64,000 nucleotides of DNA from Rubrivivax gelatinosus (GTDB taxonomy: Bacteria; Pseudomonadota; Gammaproteobacteria; Burkholderiales; Burkholderiaceae_C), in NCBI RefSeq assembly GCF_004340905.1, contig NZ_SLXD01000003.1:248001-312000 (forward strand). Direction: 5' to 3'. Shown in pieces: positions 58,444-64,000 of this stretch. The translations under genes were made by a program, and so were the position numbers. The notes beneath the pieces are model-generated. The model did no database searches and was not told the DNA's origin. It saw only the letters and a program-made list of their open reading frames with translations. Position 1 is the stretch's first letter, and the number at the start of each line of letters is the position of its first letter.

Positions 58444-59688
58444 ATGACCCCGACCGCCATCACGTCCGCCGGCGACGCACGCCGCGACGTCGCGACCATC
58501 TCGCTGATCGGCCTCGCGCACGGCAGCTCGCACTTCTTTCACCTGCTGCTGCCGCCGATGTTCCCGGCCTTCATCCGCGACTTCGGCCTCAGTTACTCCG
58601 AACTCGGGCTGCTGGTGACGGTGTTCTTCGTCGTCTCGGGCATCGGCCAGGCGCTGGCGGGCTTCGTCGTCGACCGCATCGGCGCGCGCCCGGTGCTCTA
58701 CGGCGCGATGGCGTGTTTCGTCGCCGGCTCGCTGGCGGCGGCCGCGGCCCAGGGTTTCGCCGGCCTGGCGCTGGCCGCGGTGCTGGCCGGGCTGGGCAAC
58801 GCGCCGCTGCACCCGGCGGACTTCACGATCCTCAACCGGCGCGTCTCGCCGCAGCGCCTGGGCCACGCGTTCTCGGTGCACGGCATCAGCGGCAACCTCG
58901 GCTGGGCGCTGGCACCGGTGTTCCTGATCGGGCTGACGACGGCCTTCGGCTCCTGGCGCGCCGCCTACCTGGGCTGCGCCGTGCTGGCCGCGGCGGTGCT
59001 GGCGCTCTTGGTGCTGCGCCGCGACCTGATCGACGACCACCACCAGGCCCACGTCGCCGCCACGCGCAGCGCCGCGGCCGGCGGCGGCGAGCACCCGATG
59101 GCCTTCCTGAAACTGCCCAGCGTCTGGCTGTGCTTCTCGTTCTTCTTCTGGACGACGGTGGCGCTGGCGGCGATCCAGAGCTTCGCCAGCCCGGCGCTGG
59201 GCCGCATGTACGGTCTGCCGCTGGAGGCCACCGCCTTCGTCGTCACCGGCTACATGCTGGCCAGCGCCGCCGGCATGATCGTCGGCGGCTTCCTCGTCGA
59301 CCGCACCGAACGCCTGGAACGCATCATCGCCGCGGCGATGGCGCTGGCCGCGGCGATGCTGCTGCTGGTGGCCAGCGGCTGGCTGCCGGGCATGGTGGCG
59401 TTGGCGGTGGCGTCGCTGGCCGGTTTCGGCACCGGGCTGGCCGGGCCCTCGCGCGACATGCTGATCAAGCGCGCCGCGCCGCCGGGCGCCACCGGGCGTG
59501 TCTACGGCACCGTCTACTCGGGGCTGGACACCGGCAACGCGATGGCGGCGCCGGTGTTCGGCGCGCTGATGGACGCCGGCCTGCCGCAAACGGTGTTCGG
59601 CGGCTCGGCCGTGGCGATGGCGCTGGGCGTGCTGTCGGCGTCCTTTGTCGGCCTAGCGGTGCACCGGCGGCGGCTGGCGCTGGCTTGA
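58444..59688 (+). CDS. MFS transporter
   Basis: A 414-residue major facilitator with 12 predicted helices. The first helix carries [26 protein letters not shown], as in the fosmidomycin-resistance (Fsr)-like branch. The inter-helix-2/3 motif A reads [15 protein letters not shown], and a second copy in the C-half is [14 protein letters not shown]. Other conserved parts are [19 protein letters not shown] and [13 protein letters not shown]. The substrate is unknown. TACGCT lies seven bases before the ATG, another candidate leaderless start. The AraC regulator opposite is its probable controller. Confidence 0.9.
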   Translation: MTPTAITSAGDARRDVATISLIGLAHGSSHFFHLLLPPMFPAFIRDFGLSYSELGLLVTVFFVVSGIGQALAGFVVDRIGARPVLYGAMACFVAGSLAAAAAQGFAGLALAAVLAGLGNAPLHPADFTILNRRVSPQRLGHAFSVHGISGNLGWALAPVFLIGLTTAFGSWRAAYLGCAVLAAAVLALLVLRRDLIDDHHQAHVAATRSAAAGGGEHPMAFLKLPSVWLCFSFFFWTTVALAAIQSFASPALGRMYGLPLEATAFVVTGYMLASAAGMIVGGFLVDRTERLERIIAAAMALAAAMLLLVASGWLPGMVALAVASLAGFGTGLAGPSRDMLIKRAAPPGATGRVYGTVYSGLDTGNAMAAPVFGALMDAGLPQTVFGGSAVAMALGVLSASFVGLAVHRRRLALA

Positions 59689-59712
59689 GCGCGGCCGCGG
59701 CGGCGTTAGAGT
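59685..59712 (+). promoter_or_regulatory. Candidate promoter of the ThDP-enzyme gene
   Basis: TTGAGC (59685-59690) and TAGAGT (59707-59712) are spaced by 16 bases. The -10 box ends seven bases before the ATG at 59720, so transcription would start at or next to the start codon. The -35 overlaps the end of the MFS gene. Confidence 0.5.
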
Positions 59713-59719
59713 CGCCGCC

Positions 59720-61420
59720 ATGAACGACAGCACCCGTTCCCGCCTCGCCGGCCATGCGCTCGTCGAGGCCCTCGTCGCCCAGGGCGTCACCACCTGCTTC
59801 GGCGTGCCCGGCGAGAGCTACCTCGCGGTGCTCGACGGCCTGCACGAACACCGCGAGCAGATCCGCTTCGTCGCCTGCCGCCACGAAGGCGGCGCGGCCT
59901 TCATGGCCGAGGCCCAGGGCAAGCTCACCGGGCGGCCCGGCGTCTGCTTCGTCACGCGCGGCCCCGGCGCGTCGAACGCCGCGATCGGGCTGCACACCGC
60001 CTTCCAGGATTCGACGCCGATGCTGCTGTGCATCGGCCAGGTCGCCGGTGACCAGCGCGACCGCGAGGCTTTCCAGGAAGTCGACTACCGCCAGATGTTC
60101 GGCCCCGGCACGCTGGGCATGGCCAAGTGGGTGGGCGAGGTGCACGACCCCGACCGCCTGCCCGAGTACGTCGCCCGCGCCTTCCACACCGCGATGCAGG
60201 GCCGGCCCGGCCCGGTGGTGCTGGTGCTGCCCGAGGACATGCTGACGCGCGAGACCGCCGCGCCGGTGCTGCCGCGTGTCGAGCCGGCGCTGGCCTGGCC
60301 GGCGCCCGGCGCCTTGCGCGACCTGCGCCGGCTGCTGCTGGAGGCCCAGCGGCCCATCGTCATCGCCGGCGGCAGCGGCTGGGACGCCGAGGCCGCCGCG
60401 GCGCTGCAGCGTTTTGCCGAGAACTGGCGCCTGCCGGTGGCCTGCGGCTTCCGCTTCCAGGACACCTTCGACAACGCCCATGCGCTGTACGCCGGCGACG
60501 TCGGCATCGGCATCAATGCGAAGCTCGCTGCGCGGGTGCGCGACGCCGACCTCGTCATCGCGCTCGGCGTGCGCCTGGGCGAGATGACGACCGGCGGCTA
60601 CACGCTGCTGCAGGCGCCGCGCCCGGCGCAGAAGCTGGTGCACGTGCACGCCGGCCCCGAGGAACTGGGCCGCGTCTACGCCGCCGACCTGATGCTGCAG
60701 GCCTCGATGCGCAGCGCGGCCAAGGCGCTGGAGGCGCTGACCGCGCCCCCGGGCCGCGACGGCGCCTGGGCCGAAGCCGCGCGTGCCGACTACGAGGCCA
60801 ACCAGGTGCCGACGCCGGTCGAGCCGCTGGACCTGGCGGCCGTCGTTCAGACCCTGCAGCGCCGTCTGCCCGAGGACACGGTCTGGACCAACGGCGCCGG
60901 CAACTACAGCGGCTGGCTGCACCGTTTCCTGCGCTACCCCGGCCTGCAGCACCACGGCCGCACGCAGCTGGCGCCGACCTCGGGCGCGATGGGCTACGGC
61001 CTGCCGGCGGCGGTGGCCGCGGCCGTGCTGCAGCCCGGGCGCCAGGCGGTGGCCTTCCTTGGCGACGGCGAGTTCCTGATGACCGGCCAGGAGCTGGCGA
61101 CAGCGCGCGCCGCGGGCGTCGAACAGCTGCTGGTCGTCGTCGTCGACAACGGCAGCTACGGCACGATCCGCATGCACCAGGAGCGCGAGTACCCGGGGCG
61201 CGTCAGCGGCACCGGCTTGTGCAACCCCGATTTCGCCGCGCTGGCGCAGGCCTATGGCTGGGCCGGGGAGACGGTCGCCAAGACGGGCGACTTCGAGGCC
61301 GCGCTGGAGCGCGCGCTCGCAGCCGGCAAACCGGCGCTGCTGCACCTCAAGCTCGACGTCGAGGTCAGCACCTCGCGCGCGACGCTGGCGCAGATCCGCG
61401 CCGCGGCCGCCCGGCGCTGA
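59720..61420 (+). CDS. ThDP-dependent enzyme, acetolactate synthase-like
   Basis: A 566-residue protein with the three-domain fold of thiamine-diphosphate decarboxylases and carboligases. The cofactor-activating Glu is in CRHEGGAAFMAEAQGKLTG, the central domain includes PIVIAGGSGWD, and the ThDP/Mg motif runs from GDGEFLMTGQELATA to DNGSYGTIRMHQ (GDG-x-N). It resembles the stand-alone IlvB-like proteins, and no small regulatory subunit gene is adjacent, so branched-chain synthesis is doubtful. Substrate is unknown. It follows the MFS gene by 31 bases. Confidence 0.87.
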   Translation: MNDSTRSRLAGHALVEALVAQGVTTCFGVPGESYLAVLDGLHEHREQIRFVACRHEGGAAFMAEAQGKLTGRPGVCFVTRGPGASNAAIGLHTAFQDSTPMLLCIGQVAGDQRDREAFQEVDYRQMFGPGTLGMAKWVGEVHDPDRLPEYVARAFHTAMQGRPGPVVLVLPEDMLTRETAAPVLPRVEPALAWPAPGALRDLRRLLLEAQRPIVIAGGSGWDAEAAAALQRFAENWRLPVACGFRFQDTFDNAHALYAGDVGIGINAKLAARVRDADLVIALGVRLGEMTTGGYTLLQAPRPAQKLVHVHAGPEELGRVYAADLMLQASMRSAAKALEALTAPPGRDGAWAEAARADYEANQVPTPVEPLDLAAVVQTLQRRLPEDTVWTNGAGNYSGWLHRFLRYPGLQHHGRTQLAPTSGAMGYGLPAAVAAAVLQPGRQAVAFLGDGEFLMTGQELATARAAGVEQLLVVVVDNGSYGTIRMHQEREYPGRVSGTGLCNPDFAALAQAYGWAGETVAKTGDFEAALERALAAGKPALLHLKLDVEVSTSRATLAQIRAAAARR

Positions 61421-61421
61421 A

Positions 61422-62330
61422 TCAGCGCCGCCCGGCCAGCAGCAGCACGACGCTGGCGGTGACGATGCCGGCGGCCAGCATCTCGCCGGCGCCGACGACC
61501 TCGCCGCCGACCGTCACGCCCAGCACCATCGCGATCACCGGGTTGACGAAGGTGTAGCTGGAAGCCAGCGCGGTGCTCGCGCGCTGCAGCAGCACCATGT
61601 AGGCGCTGAAGCCGATCAGCGAGCCGGCGACGACGAGGTAGACCCAGCAGGCCAGCGAACGGGCGTCCGGCGGCAGCGTCGGCTGCTCGCCGGCGGCCCA
61701 GGACATGCCCAGCAGCAGCAGCCCGCCGGCCAGCATCTGGCTGGCATAGCCGGCGGCGCCGGGCGCCAGTTCCAGCCGGCGGCCGCCGGGCAGCCCGTGT
61801 TTGGCCCAGACGCTGCCGGCGCACCAGGCGGCGCAGGCGACGGTCATCGCCACCAGCCCCTCGCCCGAGGCACCGAAGCCCTCGCCCTGCGTCAGCAGCA
61901 CGATGCCGGCCAGGCCGGTGGTGATGCCCAGCGCCTCCAGCCGCGACGGCCGCAGCCCGTAGGGCAGCTCGAACAGCGCGACGACCGCCGGCACGACGGC
62001 GATGAAGGCCACCACCAGCCCCGAGCTGATGCTCTGCTGGGCGAAGGCGGTGGCGCCGTAGCCGCCGCCCAGCATCAGCGCGCCGAGCACGAAGGCGCTG
62101 GTCCACTGCGACCGGTCGGGCCAGCCCGCTCCGCGCCAGCGCGCGAACACACCCAGCACCAGCCCGGCGACGACGAAACGCGTGCCCATCTGGAAGAAGG
62201 GCGGAAAACTCACCAGCGCCCACTTGATCGCCAGGTAGGTCGAGCCCCAGATCAGCCAGGTGGCGGCCAGGCAGGCCAGCAGCAGCGGCGACAGCCGGGC
62301 GGTGGTGGTGGGCAGGGCGGCGGTGGACAT
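61422..62330 (-). CDS. EamA/DMT-superfamily permease (YedA/RhaT-like)
   Basis: A 302-residue transporter with ten hydrophobic helices in two EamA repeats. It begins with LLACLAATWLIWGSTYLAIKWALVSFPPFFQMGTRF (first repeat, WGSTYLAIK motif) and has the second-repeat signature LASSYTFVNPVIAMVLGVTVGGE near the end. Members export amino acids or metabolites. It is divergent from an Lrp-family regulator, a common exporter-regulator pair. A TATCAT box lies eight bases before the ATG. Its stop is one base away from the convergent ThDP-enzyme stop. Confidence 0.9.
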   Translation of the reverse strand: MSTAALPTTTARLSPLLLACLAATWLIWGSTYLAIKWALVSFPPFFQMGTRFVVAGLVLGVFARWRGAGWPDRSQWTSAFVLGALMLGGGYGATAFAQQSISSGLVVAFIAVVPAVVALFELPYGLRPSRLEALGITTGLAGIVLLTQGEGFGASGEGLVAMTVACAAWCAGSVWAKHGLPGGRRLELAPGAAGYASQMLAGGLLLLGMSWAAGEQPTLPPDARSLACWVYLVVAGSLIGFSAYMVLLQRASTALASSYTFVNPVIAMVLGVTVGGEVVGAGEMLAAGIVTASVVLLLAGRR

Positions 62331-62370
62331 GGGGCGAGATGATAAAAAGCTCCATGGCCACGATCCATGC

Positions 62371-62395
62371 AGAATCGAAGGTCGTGTGCGATTCT
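62371..62395. promoter_or_regulatory. Candidate Lrp-type operator
   Basis: AGAATCG (62371-62377) and CGATTCT (62389-62395) form a perfect seven-base inverted repeat with an 11-base spacer. It lies between the divergent DMT permease and Lrp regulator genes, 24 bases before the regulator start. Binding by the Lrp protein is inferred from position. Confidence 0.45.
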
Positions 62396-62418
62396 CGCCG
62401 TTGAAACGAAGGTTATGA

Positions 62419-62880
62419 ATGAGTGGCACCTTGGACAGCTACGACACCCGCCTGCTCGCCGAGCTCCAGGCCGATGCCCGCCTGAGCCTGGCCGAACTGG
62501 GCCGGCGTGTGCACCTGAGCCAGCCGGCGGTGGCCGAGCGGGTGCGCAAGCTGGAAGCGGCCGGCGTCATCACCGGCTACCGCGCGACGGTCAACCTGGG
62601 TGCGCTGGGCTACGGCATCCGCGCGCTGGTGCGCGTCGGCCGCACCGACTACGAGCGCATGCTCGAGCTGATCGAGCAGACGGCCGAGGTCGTCAACGGC
62701 TGGAACATCACCGGCGAGGACAGCTGGATGCTGGAGATCGCGGTGACCGACGTTGCCCACCTCGACGCCGTGGTGTCGCGTCTGTGCCTGCTGGCCGAGA
62801 CGTCCACGTCCATCATCCTGAAGACGGTGCGCGAGCACCGCGTGATGCTGCCGCCGGCGTCGCGCGAGCCGGCGCCTTAG
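62419..62880 (+). CDS. Lrp/AsnC-family transcriptional regulator
   Basis: A 153-residue regulator: an N-terminal helix-turn-helix (LDSYDTRLLAELQADARLSLAELGRRVHLSQPAVAERVRKLE, with recognition helix SQPAVAERVRKLE) and a C-terminal RAM ligand-binding domain (YGIRALVRVGRTDYERMLEL, NITGEDSWMLEIAV). The GEDSW segment corresponds to the amino-acid-binding, oligomer-forming loop. It probably controls the divergent permease gene and itself in response to an amino acid. The RraA-family gene follows after 68 bases. Confidence 0.93.
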   Translation: MSGTLDSYDTRLLAELQADARLSLAELGRRVHLSQPAVAERVRKLEAAGVITGYRATVNLGALGYGIRALVRVGRTDYERMLELIEQTAEVVNGWNITGEDSWMLEIAVTDVAHLDAVVSRLCLLAETSTSIILKTVREHRVMLPPASREPAP

Positions 62881-62948
62881 AGGGCCGGCGTGGGGCTTTG
62901 GCCGCGGCCGGCGCGGCGCGCTTAGGATTCTTCCCAGGGAGACCGACG

Positions 62949-63443
62949 ATGGACGACTTCTCCACCTGCGACCTCTGCGACGTGCACAAGGACGCCGGCG
63001 ATGGCGGCGAGTTCCGCGTGCTGCCGCCGGTGTTCACGAGCTACGGCGGCCGCGTGCGTTTCGCCGGCCCGGCGAGCACGGTCAAGTGCCACGAGGACAA
63101 CAGCCTCGTGAAGGCCGCGCTCGACGAGCCCGGGCGCGGGCGCGTGCTCGTCGTCGACGGCGGCGGCTCGCGACGCCGCGCGCTGGTCGGCGGCAACCTG
63201 GCCGCTGCGGCGGCGAAGAACGGCTGGGCCGGCCTGGTCGTCGACGGCGCGGTGCGCGACCTGGCCGAACTGGCCGCCTGCGACGTCGGCATCCGCGCGC
63301 TGGCCGCGATGCCGATGCCCACCGTCAAGCGCAACGAAGGCCAGCGCGACGTGCCGGTGCAGGTGCAGGGCGTGCGCGTGGTGCCGGGCGAGTGGGTCGT
63401 CGCCGACGAGGACGGCATCGTCGTGATGCCGGCCAGGCCCTGA
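62949..63443 (+). CDS. rraA: RraA-family protein (putative RNase E regulator/aldolase)
   Basis: A 164-residue member of the RraA/HMG aldolase family. Features are FSTCDLCDVHKD, VKCHEDNSLVKAALDEPGRGRVLVVDGGGS, ALVGGNLAAAAAKNGWAGLVVDGAVRDLAEL and GIRALAAMPMP. The GG-x20-RD-x2-E pattern, which holds metal and substrate in the aldolase members, is complete, so either RNase E inhibition or hydroxy-methyl-oxoglutarate aldolase activity is possible. Length and the PTVKRNEGQRDVPVQ segment are those of proteins annotated RraA. An AGGGAG ribosome site precedes the ATG. Confidence 0.88.
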   Translation: MDDFSTCDLCDVHKDAGDGGEFRVLPPVFTSYGGRVRFAGPASTVKCHEDNSLVKAALDEPGRGRVLVVDGGGSRRRALVGGNLAAAAAKNGWAGLVVDGAVRDLAELAACDVGIRALAAMPMPTVKRNEGQRDVPVQVQGVRVVPGEWVVADEDGIVVMPARP

Positions 63444-63445
63444 CG

Positions 63446-63952
63446 ATGGCCGCCCCCGGGGACTGGGTCGTGGTGCCCGGCACCGAGGCCGACATCGAAG
63501 CTGCGGCGGCTCGCGCGCGGCGTCTGGTCACGCGGCGCGCGCTGGTGGCCGCCGGTGTCGCCGCGATGCCGATCCCGGGCATCGACTGGATCACCGACGT
63601 CGGCACGCTGGTCAAGCTGCTGCCCGAGATCAACGCCGAGTTCGGCCTCAGCGCCGAGCAGGTCGAGCGCCTGGCGCCCGACCGGCGCCTCGTCGTCTAC
63701 AAGGCGATCAGCGTCGGTGGCGGCGTGCTCGTCGGCCGGCTGGTGACGCGCGACGTCGTGCTGCGCATCGTGCGCACCGTCGGCGTGCGGCTGACGACCA
63801 AGCAGGCCGCCAAGGTCGTGCCTTTGGCCGGCCAGGCGGTGTCGGCGGCGCTCACGTTCTCGGCGCTGAAGATCGTCTGCGAACAGCACATCCGCCAGTG
63901 CATGGACGTGGCGCGGCAGCTGCAGCTGCCGGCGGCGGCCGAGTTGATCTGA
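63446..63952 (+). CDS. DUF697/EcsC-like small protein
   Basis: A 168-residue protein that begins two bases after the rraA stop and is probably co-transcribed. The central MPIPGIDWITDVGTLVKLLPEINAEFGLS recalls the membrane-associated VPIPGVD motif of DUF697 and EcsC-type proteins. Helices with moderate hydrophobicity follow (SVGGGVLVGRL, VPLAGQAVSAALTFSALKIV). No catalytic motif was found. The assignment is a family resemblance only; function is unknown. Confidence 0.68.
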   Translation: MAAPGDWVVVPGTEADIEAAAARARRLVTRRALVAAGVAAMPIPGIDWITDVGTLVKLLPEINAEFGLSAEQVERLAPDRRLVVYKAISVGGGVLVGRLVTRDVVLRIVRTVGVRLTTKQAAKVVPLAGQAVSAALTFSALKIVCEQHIRQCMDVARQLQLPAAAELI

Positions 63953-63992
63953 CCCCCCAGCGCGGCGGCCGGCCCCGCAGGGGGGCGACGGC

Positions 63993-63998
63993 TACAAT
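63993..63998 (+). promoter_or_regulatory. Candidate -10 box for a gene beyond the right edge
   Basis: TACAAT in the context GGCTACAATCG ends two bases from the window edge. The same CTACRAT-like context precedes several first genes in the window, so a rightward gene probably starts just outside. A C-run/G-run pair (63953-63958 and 63980-63986) upstream can form a hairpin. Confidence 0.4.
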
Positions 63999-64000
63999 CG

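Overview
The window is very GC-rich DNA with strong G/C preference at third codon positions. Its gene set is that of a betaproteobacterium of the order Burkholderiales, probably near the Rubrivivax/Leptothrix/Roseateles group. That placement rests on remembered family resemblance and gene order (dnaX-ybaB-recR, moaA-mobA-moeA, alaA-hom-thrC-moeA-moaD-moaE, nadA-nadC), not on a search. It looks like ordinary chromosome: about 53 intact protein genes, one cut by the left edge, two degraded gene fragments, no RNA genes, no insertion sequence, no prophage and no CRISPR array.

Layout. 1-2713: dnaX (3' part), ybaB and recR, for replication and recombination. 2841-5422: rlhA and thrH, reading leftward. 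5584-8588: an unrecognised proline-rich protein, a CotH-kinase lipoprotein and a periplasmic HtrA-type protease. 8662-16359: a tightly overlapping seven-gene catabolic operon (SDR, carboxyltransferase, acyl-CoA dehydrogenase, enoyl-CoA hydratase, biotin carboxylase, BKACE enzyme, thioesterase). It faces a divergent SCP2-MerR pair at 16506-17261. Its gene order is that of the acyclic-terpene (atu) cluster rather than the leucine (liu) cluster, yet the regulator is of the liu type. 17319-19158: an Xre/MbcA/ParS-RES toxin-antitoxin pair whose last gene is a membrane acyltransferase-like protein. 19238-20677: rlmB and upp. 20942-25695: a D-2-hydroxyacid dehydrogenase, then mltD-gloB facing yafS-like-rnhA, an arrangement also found in E. 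coli. 25793-30003: an RND efflux adaptor and pump.

30013-32979: moaA-mobA-moeA for molybdenum cofactor. 33030-36738: an NlpC/P60 hydrolase, an AcuI-type acryloyl-CoA reductase and a propionyl-CoA synthetase. 36835-40380: a Tat-exported ATP-dependent DNA ligase, PhoH, a Bcp peroxiredoxin and an Mth938-domain protein. 40421-46920: alanine transaminase, homoserine dehydrogenase, threonine synthase, a second moeA, moaD, moaE and a flavin reductase-like protein, mostly coupled by 1- or 4-base overlaps. 46996-49590: clpB with a sigma-32-like promoter. 49640-51583: an unrecognised protein and a gene graveyard (LacI-type tail and TRAP DctP remnant). 51584-57461: nadB, then a chemoreceptor and a ComFB protein, then nadC-nadA. 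57542-63952: an AraC regulator facing an MFS transporter, a ThDP enzyme, a DMT permease facing an Lrp regulator, an RraA-family protein and a small DUF697-like protein.

The most unusual parts are the hybrid atu/liu-like operon with a BKACE enzyme where a lyase would be expected, the toxin that appears to start at CTG inside the antitoxin stop codon with a membrane acyltransferase behind it, the Tat-signal DNA ligase with its ribosome site in a hairpin, and several genes whose -10 box lies only 6-9 bases before the start codon, suggesting leaderless mRNAs.
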